Shown one piece after another: positions 17,350 to 25,769 of a stretch of DNA of 64,000 nucleotides (position 1 is its first letter; each line of letters begins with the position of its first letter). The position numbers were made by a program, and so were the translations under genes. The stretch is from positions 62,001-126,000 of the forward strand of contig JAQIIU010000002.1 of NCBI GenBank assembly GCA_036946625.1. The letters are read 5' to 3'. This stretch comes from Methylorubrum populi. Lineage in GTDB: Bacteria; Pseudomonadota; Alphaproteobacteria; Rhizobiales; Beijerinckiaceae. The notes under the pieces are model-generated. The model was not told where the DNA came from. It made no database searches and saw only the letters and a list, made by a program, of their open reading frames with translations.

Positions 17350-18948
17350 ATGGCTTACCCAGTTTTGGTTGTGAGCGGTGAAAATCATAGGATAATAAAT
17401 CTAGAAGAAAGGTCTACAAATGTTTTTGTAGGCGCTAATGGCTCGGGGAAAACACGGCTAGCTGTTAAGATTGAACAGACTTATCCCGTGATATCGCACA
17501 GAGTATCCGCACATAGGGCGCTTAATCTCGATCCAGAAGTTGAAAAAATTAGTGAAGAGCAAGCAGAGACAGCTCTCCGAAAAGGAGGTTTTAAAAATAT
17601 GATGCATTTTACGCGCGAGCAAATGAGGTGGAAAAACAACCCGCACGTAAACATGCTGGATGACTTCAAGCACCTCATTCAACTGTTGTTTGCCGAGCAA
17701 TCTAATACGGCGCTTATTACCCATGTAAATGCCCGATCAGGAAATTTCAATAACATACGTCAGACTAAATTCGAGGTGCTATCCAATATCTGGCATAAGC
17801 TAATCCCCCACAGAGAGCTGCATGTCACCGGCGACAATATTTTGGTTTCCGCGGGAGAAGGTAGAGATAAATATCCCGCCTCTGATTTGAGTGACGGAGA
17901 GCGCGCTTTATTTTATATAATTGGCCAAGTGATCGCTGCGAGTGTCGGTAGCATACTTATCTTTGATGAGCCCGAGTTGCATGTCCATAAATCCATATTG
18001 GCTAGAATGTGGGATGAATTAGAGGCGGCGCGATCAGATTGTACCTATGTAATTATCACACATGATCTTGAGTTTGCGGCATCACGGGTGGGGCAGAAAT
18101 TCGTCATACGAGACTTCTCGCCGGCGCGAGGCTGGACAATCGAATCTGTGCCAGAGAATATAGGGTTTAGTGAGGAAATTACCACGCTGATTTTGGGTAG
18201 TCGCAGGCCTATTCTTTTCGTTGAGGGGCGCGCTACGAGTCTTGATCTTATGATCTATAGATCTTGCTACCCAGAGTGGACAGTAATCCCGCGGGAGTCG
18301 TGCGAGCAAGTTATCCATGCGGTTGCAACAATGCGGGCCAACCAGAGCCTGACGCGTGTGACCTGCTTCGGTATCGTTGACGCAGACGACCATGACGAAA
18401 GCTATCTTGCTACTCTGGGTGTTGCAGCGTTGCCGGTATCCGAAATCGAAAATTTGCTTCTTCTACCCGATATCGGCCGGGCAATTTTAGAGAAGGAAGG
18501 TTATGTTGGGGCTGAGGTTGATCAGCGTCTCAGTGCCCTTAAGCAAGAATTGTTCAATAAAGCCCAAGAAATAGGGGCGATTGATCGTGTAGTCGCGCGA
18601 CACTGCCGTCGGCGGATTGATCGTATGCTCAAAAAAATCGATCTCAGCGCGGCTGTAACCTTAGCTGATATTTCAGCCGAGTATGGCCGGCAGACGGCTG
18701 CTCTTGACGTCGCTACCATCGGTGCGGAGGCAGAAGGCCGTATCCGACAAGCTATAAAAGAAGATAATCTGCCGGCATTCTTGCGGGCATATGATGATAA
18801 AAATTTCCTGGCAATCGCATCTAAACATTTAAAGGCCACTCATCCAAAAGACTTCATGGCTTGGCTCAGCCGTGTTTTGCGCAACGATAGCGTTCCCTCT
18901 CTAACGACGGCAATTCGAGGACACATCCCAGAAGTGACAGCACGATAG
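17350..18948 (+). CDS. AAA ATPase fused to TOPRIM-like DUF4435 domain; candidate anti-phage protein
   Basis: This is a 532-residue single-chain protein. Residues 1-280 form an ABC/SMC-like AAA ATPase: Walker A GANGSGKT (28-35), signature LSDGE (180-184), Walker B ILIFDEPELH with Asp206-Glu207, and a switch histidine in ITHD (His238). Residues 285-532 look like a TOPRIM-type nuclease of the DUF4435 group: FVEG with Glu292, GIVDADDHDE with Asp344/Asp346, and the downstream acidic SEIENLLL. The same two domains make up AriA and AriB of the PARIS defence system, and OLD-family nucleases share the logic of ATPase plus TOPRIM. The gene is far more AT-rich than its neighbours and stands alone, signs of horizontal acquisition. 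ATG 17350 has only a weak GGA upstream. Domain calls are firm for the ATPase and moderate for the nuclease; the defence role is inferred. Confidence 0.85.
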   Translation: MAYPVLVVSGENHRIINLEERSTNVFVGANGSGKTRLAVKIEQTYPVISHRVSAHRALNLDPEVEKISEEQAETALRKGGFKNMMHFTREQMRWKNNPHVNMLDDFKHLIQLLFAEQSNTALITHVNARSGNFNNIRQTKFEVLSNIWHKLIPHRELHVTGDNILVSAGEGRDKYPASDLSDGERALFYIIGQVIAASVGSILIFDEPELHVHKSILARMWDELEAARSDCTYVIITHDLEFAASRVGQKFVIRDFSPARGWTIESVPENIGFSEEITTLILGSRRPILFVEGRATSLDLMIYRSCYPEWTVIPRESCEQVIHAVATMRANQSLTRVTCFGIVDADDHDESYLATLGVAALPVSEIENLLLLPDIGRAILEKEGYVGAEVDQRLSALKQELFNKAQEIGAIDRVVARHCRRRIDRMLKKIDLSAAVTLADISAEYGRQTAALDVATIGAEAEGRIRQAIKEDNLPAFLRAYDDKNFLAIASKHLKATHPKDFMAWLSRVLRNDSVPSLTTAIRGHIPEVTAR

Positions 18949-19841
18949 TTGCCATTGTTCAATTGTAGATTCTTGCTGTAAATGCTGGCGACTGGCGCGC
19001 GAAATGCGCGTTCGGAAAATCTCCTTGACATTCTAGACAAAAAATCCTACAACTCCGGCCGCTCGCCTCCCGGACCAACCGGGGGAGCTTTTCCGGTGAC
19101 CGGCCGGCGAGGCTCGTTGGGAGGTGGGGCGGTTCCCGCGTCGGTGGCCCGGTCGCCATCGCCCCGGGCGCTGTGCGCGACACAACGCCGTCTCGGGAGG
19201 GGGCCATAGGCCGCTCTCGGATCGGCGCCCAGGAACAACCGGAGCCGGGTCCAATACGAGGTCCGGTGCGGACGAGTCCGCTCATAGCCGTCTGCCGAGG
19301 TTCCCTCTCCCCGTCCGGGGAGGCGGGCCGAGGGTCCCACAGGCGCATATGTCCGGGGTCGATGCCGGTGGAGCGACCGTGACGCGAAAACGGACGGGCG
19401 GCGCCCCGTGACAGGGAAGCCGACCGTCCGCGGGACGCCGGGAGACCGGCAAAGTTTCAAAAGAAATCCGGAGGTCTCGCGGCGTCCCGCGTCCCCCTCA
19501 GGTTTTTTCGGGAATGCGTACCCAGCCGGCCGATCGGCCCGCCGTCCTCCGGGCCCGTGTTCAGGGCCGCGGGGGTGAAGGTGTCTTGGAAAAAGGCTCT
19601 TTGACCGGTTGGAGGAAGCGCAGCGCGCATCCGGGCCTCGCCCTCATCCCGAGGGGCCGGCGCGCAGCGATCGATTCGGTCCCTCCCCTGTCCTTGCGAG
19701 GCTCCAGCCGAAGTCATCCGGCACTCCGCATCGTCCGGACCTGTCGCGCCCTGGATCGCTTCGCCGCCGCTCGCGAGGACGGCGCGGGGCGATAAGCCGA
19801 AGCGATCGACCGGACATCGTGGAACGGAGGCGCGTGAGCGG
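18949..19841. other. 893-bp gene-poor region
   Basis: AT-rich DNA continues to about 19050, then high GC resumes. A consensus-like promoter is visible at 19025-19053. A degenerate stretch near 19680-19830 resembles the MITE-like element (CGCGCCCTGGATCGCTTCG and AAGCGATCGACCGG), and a fragment of the REP family occurs near 19644. No open frame with recognisable protein features was found on either strand. Confidence 0.6.
19025..19053 (+). promoter_or_regulatory. Consensus-like sigma-70 promoter without an obvious downstream gene
   Basis: TTGACA (19025-19030) and TACAAC (19048-19053) are separated by exactly 17 bp. A stem-loop (CTCCCGG against CCGGGGGAG) followed by CTTTT begins about 15 bp later. 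The pattern would make a very short RNA or a leader; there is no coding sequence immediately downstream. Confidence 0.4.
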
Positions 19842-20858
19842 TCAGGCCACGCCGGTGCGCAGCAGGTCGTGGTAGTGCACGAGGCCGACGGGGCGGTCGG
19901 CCTCCACCACCACCAGGGCGGTGATCTTCATCGCCTCCTGGATCTGCAGCGCCTTGGCGAGCAGGGTCTCGGGGGGGATGGTGCGGGGGTTGCGGGTCAT
20001 CACCGCCTCGACCGTCAGGCCCTCCAGGCCGGCATGCGAAAAGATCGCCCGGCGCACGTCGCCGTCGGTGACGATGCCGGCGAGCCGGCCGTCGGCCTCG
20101 ACCACGAGGACGGAGCCGAACCCCTTGGCGTCGATCTCGGCGAGCGCCGCCCGCATCGGCGTGCCGAGCGCCACCACGGGCAGCCGCCCGCCGCCATGCA
20201 TGACCTCGCGCACCTGCCGCAGGGAGGCGCCGAGCCGGCCGCCGGGATGGAACACGCTAAAATCGCGGGCGGAGAAGCCGCGGGCTTCGAGCAGGGCCAC
20301 GGCCAGCGCGTCGCCCAGCGCGAGCTGCATCGCCGTCGAGGTGGTCGGCGCGAGCCCGTTCGGGCAGGCCTCGCGCGCCTTGGGCAGGGCGAGGCAGGTG
20401 TCGGCCTCGCGGCCGAGCGTCGAGGCGGCGTTGGAGGTGATCGCCACGAGGTCGACGCGGTAGCGGCGGGTGTAGCCGATGATGTCGGCCAGTTCCGTGG
20501 TCTCGCCCGACCACGACAGCGCCAGCACCACGTCGTCGGGCTGGATCATGCCGAGGTCGCCGTGGCTCGCCTCGGCCGGGTGGACGTAGAGGGCCGGCGT
20601 GCCGGTCGAGGCGAGCGTCGCCGCGATCTTGCGGGCGACGTGGCCGGACTTGCCCATGCCGGTGCAGATCACGCGGCCCCGCGCCGCCCCGATCCGCTCG
20701 ACGGCCTGCGCGAAAAACTCGCCCAGGCCGTTGCCGATCGCCGCCATCAGGCAGGCCAGGCCCTCGCGCTCGGTCTCGATGGTGCGAAGCGCCGAGGCGA
20801 TGGCGGGGGCGCGTACGGCCGCACCGTCCCGGTCCTCGATCCGCTGTGCCAGCGCCAT
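19842..20858 (-). CDS. kdsD: D-arabinose-5-phosphate isomerase (KpsF/GutQ family)
   Basis: This 338-residue cytoplasmic enzyme interconverts ribulose 5-phosphate and arabinose 5-phosphate, the first committed step to Kdo for lipopolysaccharide. The N-terminal SIS domain (about 45-190) shows CTGMGKSGHVARKIAATLAS, HPAEASHGDLGM with the conserved histidine, SWSGETTEL, and the TTSTAMQLALGDALA motif. Two CBS domains follow (about 215-335: REVMH... and VEAVMTRNPRTIPPETLL). Length equals the usual KdsD. It is divergent from an outer-membrane barrel gene with 147 bp between them. Confidence 0.95.
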   Translation of the reverse strand: MALAQRIEDRDGAAVRAPAIASALRTIETEREGLACLMAAIGNGLGEFFAQAVERIGAARGRVICTGMGKSGHVARKIAATLASTGTPALYVHPAEASHGDLGMIQPDDVVLALSWSGETTELADIIGYTRRYRVDLVAITSNAASTLGREADTCLALPKAREACPNGLAPTTSTAMQLALGDALAVALLEARGFSARDFSVFHPGGRLGASLRQVREVMHGGGRLPVVALGTPMRAALAEIDAKGFGSVLVVEADGRLAGIVTDGDVRRAIFSHAGLEGLTVEAVMTRNPRTIPPETLLAKALQIQEAMKITALVVVEADRPVGLVHYHDLLRTGVA

Positions 20859-21005
20859 GAAGCGGTTCCCGCGTCCCGTCTCGTCACGATTCGGGGGCTC
20901 TCTTCACCCGCGACTGTGGCCGCAAGGCGGCTGACCGGCGCGGGACGGGGCCGGCGGGCGGGGCGCAACCGGCCGTTAACCACGTTTCGCGTAGGCCAGT
21001 CGACC

Positions 21006-22841
21006 ATGGCGGCCTCGCCGAGGAGCGGCGCCGGCCCTCGCAAAAAGGCCGTCGGCCGCATCAGGGAAAGAACGCTGCCGGTGTCACGCGAGCGGCCGAA
21101 CGGGGACAGGCGCGAGGGACGCCGCGGCGCGGGCCCGCTCGCCCTCGCCCTGCTCCCGGCCCTGCTCGGCGCCCCCGCCCTCGCCCAGGACGGCAATGCC
21201 GGTCAGAACGACACGGGGCAGAACGACACGTCGTGGTCCGATCCCGGCCGGAGCGCCGCGCCGACGGCCGGGGGCCGGTCCCGCTCCGTCTTCGACGCGC
21301 CCACGGGCCTGCGCGGCGCCGGCGCCTTCGCCGCCCCCTCCCCGCTCGGGGCGAGCCCGGCGCCGGGCGCCGCAGCCTCCGAGGAGGCCGAGGAGGGCGT
21401 CTCGCGCCTGCCGCGCTTCCGCGCCGCGCCGAGCCTGCCGGGCTCCGCCGCCGCCCGCGGCACCCCGGCCCGGCCCTCGGTGCTGCGCCTGCGCGCGGCG
21501 CCCCCGCGCCGGTTCGGCTCGCCGACCCGCGCCATCACCCAGCGGCGCACGCAGGAAACCGTCACCGACCTGCGCCTGACGCCGGTCATCCAGACCCCCG
21601 TCTCCGGCGTGCCGCTGCCGACGCCGATCCTCGGGCTCGGCCTGCCCAACGCCGCCGGCTTCCTGCTCGGCACGGCGCTGCGCCGGCCGCTTCCCCCCGA
21701 CACGGCCTACGCCCCGCTCGGCATCCAGCTCGGCACCTTCACCCTGCTGTCGGCCTTCACCCAGAGCGTCGGCTACGATTCGAACCCCGACCAGATCGGC
21801 TCGACCCGCCTGCGCCCCTCCCTGACCCTGCGCAGCGAGGCGGAACTGGCGCTGCGCAGCGCGTGGTCGGCGAGCGAGTTCACCGCCGAGATGAGCGGCA
21901 GCTACCTCGAATATCCGCAGAACCCGGAGGCGAGCCGCCCGAACGCGGTGGGCACCTCGCGGCTGCGCATCGACATCGACCGCGACACCCGCTTCGAGCT
22001 GGAGACCCGCTTCCTGCTCGACAGCCAGCGCCTCGGCAGCCCCGATCTCGGCACCGCGGCGACGACCCGGCCGATCTTCGCCACCTACGGCGCCACCGCG
22101 GGCGTGCAGGAGAGCTTCAACCGGCTGCAGCTCTCGCTGCGCGGCTCGATCGACCGCTCGACCTTCGAGGACGCGCAACTCGGCGACGGCACGCTGATCC
22201 GCCAGAGCGACCGCGACGCCAACCAGTACGGCCTGCGCCTGCGCGCGGGCTACGAGATCTCGCCGACGATCACGCCCTTCGTCGAGACCTTCCTCGACAC
22301 CCGCATCTACGATTCGCCCGTCGACCAGTTCGGCCTGCGCCGCGATTCCGACGGCATCGCCTTCACCGCGGGCGCCACCGTCCAGCTCAACGGCGCGCTG
22401 ACGGCGGAGGTCTCGGGCGGGCTCCAGCACCGTTCCTACGTCGACCGCACCCTCCAGGACATCGACGCGCCGCTGATCAACGCCGCACTGATCTGGTCGG
22501 TCTCGCCGCTCACCACGGTGCGCTTCAACCAGCAGACCGGGGTGGTCGAGACCGCGGTGCCCGGCTCCAGCGGCGCCTTCACCGACGCGGCGACGCTGGA
22601 AGTGCAGCACGACCTCTTGCGCAACCTGTCGATCACGCTGGGCGGCGCCTACCTGTCCAACACCTACGACGGCGTGAACATCCGCGAGCGAGGCTTTTCC
22701 GCCACCGCCCGGTTCGACTACCGCTTCAACCGCTGGCTCGCGCTGCGCGGCAGCTACATCTACTCGACGCTGACGAGCACCCTCCCGCTCTCGAGCTACG
22801 AGGCGCACACGGTGCTGCTCGGCGTGCGGGTGAATCCCTGA
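21006..22841 (+). CDS. Outer-membrane beta-barrel protein
   Basis: An N-terminal signal peptide (hydrophobic LALALLPALLGAPALA, cleavage after ALA) is followed by a low-complexity Pro/Ala-rich segment of about 110 residues. A long C-terminal barrel comes next, with alternating hydrophobic strands such as LRLRAGYEISPTITPFVETF and FDYRFNRWLALRGSYIYS. The protein ends VLLGVRVNP without the usual terminal aromatic. It is probably an outer-membrane channel or surface protein of the BBP2-like group; cargo is unknown. ATG 21006 gives 611 residues; GTG 21081 would leave a more ordinary signal-peptide length and is a serious alternative. Confidence 0.82.
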   Translation: MAASPRSGAGPRKKAVGRIRERTLPVSRERPNGDRREGRRGAGPLALALLPALLGAPALAQDGNAGQNDTGQNDTSWSDPGRSAAPTAGGRSRSVFDAPTGLRGAGAFAAPSPLGASPAPGAAASEEAEEGVSRLPRFRAAPSLPGSAAARGTPARPSVLRLRAAPPRRFGSPTRAITQRRTQETVTDLRLTPVIQTPVSGVPLPTPILGLGLPNAAGFLLGTALRRPLPPDTAYAPLGIQLGTFTLLSAFTQSVGYDSNPDQIGSTRLRPSLTLRSEAELALRSAWSASEFTAEMSGSYLEYPQNPEASRPNAVGTSRLRIDIDRDTRFELETRFLLDSQRLGSPDLGTAATTRPIFATYGATAGVQESFNRLQLSLRGSIDRSTFEDAQLGDGTLIRQSDRDANQYGLRLRAGYEISPTITPFVETFLDTRIYDSPVDQFGLRRDSDGIAFTAGATVQLNGALTAEVSGGLQHRSYVDRTLQDIDAPLINAALIWSVSPLTTVRFNQQTGVVETAVPGSSGAFTDAATLEVQHDLLRNLSITLGGAYLSNTYDGVNIRERGFSATARFDYRFNRWLALRGSYIYSTLTSTLPLSSYEAHTVLLGVRVNP

Positions 22842-22869
22842 GGTCGAAGCATCATCCCGAAAGGCGGCC

Positions 22870-22892
22870 GCCGGCTTTCGGAAAAGATGATG
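22870..22892 (-). repeat. Short inverse copy of the hairpin-associated repeat
   Basis: The reverse complement resembles the core GCATCGTCTTTTC...AGCCGG seen at 3028-3066 and 57538-57575, with a few mismatches. It sits in the short convergent gap between the barrel gene and the inhibitor-like lipoprotein. Confidence 0.5.
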
Positions 22893-22908
22893 CGACAGCA
22901 ACGATGCT

Positions 22909-23466
22909 TCAGCGCGCGAGCGAGAGCGGCGCGCCGGACTTCGACAGGGCGCCGTCGAGGCTGCCGCCGGCTTGGCGCAGGCGCGCGGCGACGGTGCCGC
23001 CCGGCTGGTAGAGGTAGACCTCGCCGTCGCGAAAATCCCAGGCCGAGACCTTGGCGAGATCCTTGTTGGCGCAACCCGCGGCCGAGGCCTTGTAGAGGTC
23101 GAGCGACGGCGTGCTCGACAGGGAGAGCTTGCAGCTTCCCGACGCGTCGGTGGCGGTCCACGAGCCGACCACCGAGGAACGGCCGGTCGCCACCACGGGC
23201 GGCGGGGCGGGTGGAGGCGGCTCGATCGCCGGGGACGGCGCCGCGGCCACGCTCGGCAGCGGTTCGGCGGGGGCCGAGGCGGCGCCGGGCGGGGGAGCGA
23301 GCGGCTCGCTCGTCACCGTGCCGGCGGGCAGCGCGGGCGTGGCGGGTTCCAGCGCCGCCTGCGGCCGCGGACGCTCGCGCGGTCCCTCGAAGCGGTTCGA
23401 GGCGCAGGCGCCGACGCTCGCGGCGAGCGCGAGACAGGCGGCTTTCGACAGGAACCCACGCGTCAT
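22909..23466 (-). CDS. AprI/Inh-family protease-inhibitor-like lipoprotein
   Basis: This 185-residue exported protein starts at ATG 23464-23466 after a strong GGGGGAGG site. The signal sequence ends in the lipobox SVGAC, predicting lipidation at Cys21 and membrane anchoring. A Pro/Ala-rich linker (about 25-95) leads to a C-terminal domain of about 90 residues with VVGSWTATDASGSCKLSLS, the paired cysteine in AGCANKDL and WDFRDGEVYLY. This pattern fits the AprI/Inh beta-barrel inhibitors of serralysin-type metalloproteases. No protease gene is nearby, so inhibition is inferred from fold. Confidence 0.82.
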   Translation of the reverse strand: MTRGFLSKAACLALAASVGACASNRFEGPRERPRPQAALEPATPALPAGTVTSEPLAPPPGAASAPAEPLPSVAAAPSPAIEPPPPAPPPVVATGRSSVVGSWTATDASGSCKLSLSSTPSLDLYKASAAGCANKDLAKVSAWDFRDGEVYLYQPGGTVAARLRQAGGSLDGALSKSGAPLSLAR

Positions 23467-23641
23467 CAACGACCCCTCCCCCGGAACACGCAACAGTCGC
23501 GCTTGCCCTCTTGGGCAAATGCGCTTGCGGCAAGGCAAGCTGCACGGTGGGGCCGGGAAAAGCCGTCCCCAGGCCGGTTTTCGGAGCGGTGTGGCGGTCC
23601 TGCCTCAGTCGATCGGCGCGACTTCCAGGGGCTTCGAAACG

Positions 23642-23676
23642 GCGAGGGCCGCGCCCGGTTCGGACGCGGCCCTCGC
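23642..23676 (-). terminator. Strong hairpin after sdhB
   Basis: Perfect 12-bp arms GCGAGGGCCGCG (23642-23653) and CGCGGCCCTCGC (23665-23676) with an 11-nt loop, located 37 bp beyond the sdhB stop. On the minus strand CGTTTCG follows, a short T-rich tail. It is the likely end of the sdh transcript. Confidence 0.6.
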
Positions 23677-23705
23677 GAGCGGCAAGTGCGAGCGGCAAGT
23701 GCGAG
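23675..23705. repeat. 13-bp tandem repeat, 2.4 copies
   Basis: GCGAGCGGCAAGT is repeated at 23675-23687 and 23688-23700, followed by GCGAG. It lies between the sdhB stop and the terminator hairpin, so it is transcribed but not translated. Confidence 0.8.
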
Positions 23706-23712
23706 AGAAGGA

Positions 23713-24537
23713 TCAGACCTCGCGCTCGACCATCATCTTCTTGATCTCGGCGATGGCCTTGGCCGGGTTCAGGTTCTTCGGGCAGGTGTTGGCGCAGTTC
23801 ATGATCGTGTGGCAGCGGTAGAGCCGGAACGGGTCGTGCAGTCCGTCGAGGCGTTCGCCGGTGTTCTCGTCGCGCGAGTCGATCAGCCAGCGATAGGCCT
23901 GGAGCAGGGCCGCGGGCCCGAGAAACTTGTCGCCGTTCCACCAGTAGCTCGGGCAGCTCGTGGTGCAGCAGGCGCACAGGATGCATTCGTAGAGGCCGTC
24001 GAGCCGGGCGCGGTCCTCGGGCGCCTGCTTCCACTCCTTTTCCGGGGCGGGTGTCTCGGTCTGGAGCCAGGGCTCGATCGCCGCGTGCTGGGCGTAGAAG
24101 TTGGTCAGATCCGGCACGAGATCCTTGAGCACCGGCATGTGCGGCAGCGGGTAGATCCGCACCGCGCCGTCCTTGTCCTTGCGGGTGAGGAACGGCAGGG
24201 CGTTGTCGGGCGACTTGCACGCGTCGATGCCCATGGTGCAGGCGAGCCCGTTCTGGCCCTCGATGTTCATGGCGCAGGAGCCGCAGATGCCCTCGCGGCA
24301 GGAGCGGCGGAAGACCAGCGTCGGGTCGATCTTGTTCTTGATCCACAGGAGCGCGTCGAGGATCATCGGGCCGCAATCGTCGCGGTCGACGTGATAGGTG
24401 TCGATGCGCGGGTTCTTCCCGTCGTCCGGGTTCCAGCGATAGATCCGGAAGGTCTGGACGTTCTGGGCGCCGTTCGGCGCCGGCCAGGTCTTGCCTTCGG
24501 TGACCTGGGAATTCTTGGGGAGATTGAACTGGGCCAT
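23713..24537 (-). CDS. sdhB: Succinate dehydrogenase iron-sulfur subunit
   Basis: This 274-residue subunit carries electrons from SdhA flavin to quinone through three Fe-S clusters. [13 protein letters not shown] (about residues 80-92) with the later Cys holds the [2Fe-2S] cluster. [16 protein letters not shown] and [21 protein letters not shown] hold the [4Fe-4S] and [3Fe-4S] clusters. The N-terminal sequence and length are as in alphaproteobacterial SdhB. It is the last sdh gene but is separated from sdhA by about 1.2 kb holding three small genes, unlike the usual contiguous sdhAB. A hairpin follows its stop. Confidence 0.98.
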   Translation of the reverse strand: MAQFNLPKNSQVTEGKTWPAPNGAQNVQTFRIYRWNPDDGKNPRIDTYHVDRDDCGPMILDALLWIKNKIDPTLVFRRSCREGICGSCAMNIEGQNGLACTMGIDACKSPDNALPFLTRKDKDGAVRIYPLPHMPVLKDLVPDLTNFYAQHAAIEPWLQTETPAPEKEWKQAPEDRARLDGLYECILCACCTTSCPSYWWNGDKFLGPAALLQAYRWLIDSRDENTGERLDGLHDPFRLYRCHTIMNCANTCPKNLNPAKAIAEIKKMMVEREV

Positions 24538-24595
24538 CGCTCGTGCCTTTCCGGGGGCAGCGGCCTCGCGGCGCGCTCCGATCTTGAGAAAAATC

Positions 24596-25147
24596 CTATT
24601 GCCGACCGAGCCAGCCGGTCATGACCCGCTCGGCCTCCGCCTTCGGCGGCTGCTGCGCGGCCGGGCCGGACAGGCGGAACTTGACGAATTGGCCGCGCAG
24701 GCCGGTGAGGCAGAGCAGGCTCCCGGTGGGGCCGAGGGCCGGGTGGTCGATGGTGAAGGCGCGGCAGGTCAGCTTGGCGCCCGGCACGCGCACCGCGCCG
24801 CGATCCTCGCTGCCGCGGTAGACGCCCTGCGCCACCGCCGTCCTGATGTCGCCGGCCGCCTGCGTGAGCTGCCCGGCGACCGCGGGTGAGGACGCTCCGT
24901 CGGGGATGTTCGCGACGCCGCCATCGTAGACGTGGATATCCGCCTTCCAGCGGCCGTCGGTGTAGACGACGGAGTAGCCGAGCCCCGGTGCCCGAGCCTC
25001 GTAATCGGTGCGCGGGCCCCGGGCGAAGCCGGCGACCTCCGCGGGAAAGGCGAAGTCGGGCCCTCGTGCCACCGCCGGCAGAGCCAGCACCACTGCCGCG
25101 GCGCATAGGGCGATGTGGACGACAAGGTATCGAGAGAAGATCATCAC
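24596..25147 (-). CDS. Secreted hypothetical protein
   Basis: This 183-residue protein has a clear Sec signal peptide (hydrophobic core [15 protein letters not shown], cleavage near residue 28). The mature part includes [20 protein letters not shown] and ends WLGRQ. Two cysteines (in KLTCRAF and LLCLTG) could form a disulfide in the periplasm. No family is recognised with certainty. It lies between the toxin-antitoxin pair and sdhB in the same direction. Start could be either of two adjacent ATGs (25147 or 25144). Confidence 0.7.
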   Translation of the reverse strand: MMIFSRYLVVHIALCAAAVVLALPAVARGPDFAFPAEVAGFARGPRTDYEARAPGLGYSVVYTDGRWKADIHVYDGGVANIPDGASSPAVAGQLTQAAGDIRTAVAQGVYRGSEDRGAVRVPGAKLTCRAFTIDHPALGPTGSLLCLTGLRGQFVKFRLSGPAAQQPPKAEAERVMTGWLGRQ

Positions 25148-25232
25148 TCGGAAGCCTGTCGATCAACCATATGCGGAGGCGCCAGCCCCTCGCTGCAGGC
25201 CGCCTGTGACTCTTCGTGAAAAGTGAACCGAG

Positions 25233-25493
25233 TCATATGCTTGTGCCCTCAGTGGAATCCGCCAGGGGCGTGTTGCGATCGAGGATGCGCACCCGTGCCT
25301 GGCGGGTTAGGGTGATGCCGAAATCGAGGTTACGGGTGAGGACGACAGCTTGGTTCGCCCGCGCCCAGGCCATGATCGCGTCGTCGGCGGCATCCTGAGG
25401 ACCGATCGTGCTCCAGTGCACCGCCTCGACTCCTCCTTCCTGCAACGCGGCCGTCCGGTCGATCGACGAGTTCATATCGATGACGACCTTCAT
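25233..25493 (-). CDS. DUF5615 PIN-like toxin, apparently C-terminally short
   Basis: This 86-residue protein starts VVIDMN, the first acidic strand of the DUF5615 (Mut7-C-like PIN) fold. GVEAVHWSTIGPQDAADDAI and VVLTRNLDFG then carry the other acidic residues (Asp in DFG), typical of putative ribonuclease toxins. Family members are usually about 110-120 residues; here the C-terminal third is missing after about residue 80 (ending STEGTSI). Start overlaps the antitoxin stop by 4 bp. It may be inactive or a natural short form. Confidence 0.8.
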   Translation of the reverse strand: MKVVIDMNSSIDRTAALQEGGVEAVHWSTIGPQDAADDAIMAWARANQAVVLTRNLDFGITLTRQARVRILDRNTPLADSTEGTSI

Positions 25494-25735
25494 TCCGCCG
25501 CGACCAGAGCGACGTCGCGGAAGCCGGCCGGCGACGCGCCGAAGCGCAGCGCCTCCAGCACGTCCCCGCGCGTCAGGTATGGGTAGCCCGCGAGCAGTTC
25601 GTCGATCGTCGTCCCTTCCCCCAACTCGCCGAGAATCATGCCGACCGTGACACGCAGGCCCCGGATGCAGGGCTTGCCCCCCATGACCTCGGGATTGACC
25701 GAGATCCGGGGGAAACCTTCGAAGGTATGTGTCAT
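25490..25735 (-). CDS. DUF433 antitoxin
   Basis: This 81-residue protein of the DUF433 family is the usual partner of DUF5615 toxins. The motifs PRISVNPEVMGGKPCIRGLRV (cited in parts: NPEVMGGKPCIRG, RVTVGMIL) and ELLAGYPYLTRGDVLEALRF form the winged-helix DNA-binding domain. An ideal AGGAGG site lies 7 bp before ATG 25735. It begins 34 bp below the sdhA stop, so the pair is embedded in the sdh transcription unit. It probably binds its own promoter region as well as the toxin. Confidence 0.88.
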   Translation of the reverse strand: MTHTFEGFPRISVNPEVMGGKPCIRGLRVTVGMILGELGEGTTIDELLAGYPYLTRGDVLEALRFGASPAGFRDVALVAAE

Positions 25736-25769
25736 GGCAGACCTCCTCTGAAGAGGATACGAGTGCCGT

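Noticed and set aside
17116..17388. A 90-codon minus-strand frame in the AT-rich island leader, a possible antitoxin
   Set aside because: It overlaps the ATPase start, has no ribosome site and no family features; AT-rich DNA of this length can give such a frame by chance.
19681..19830. Another full copy of the MITE-like element
   Set aside because: Only the right half is similar (CGCGCCCTGGATCGCTTCG, AAGCGATCGACCGG); ends and flanks are degraded, so it is noted only as a remnant.
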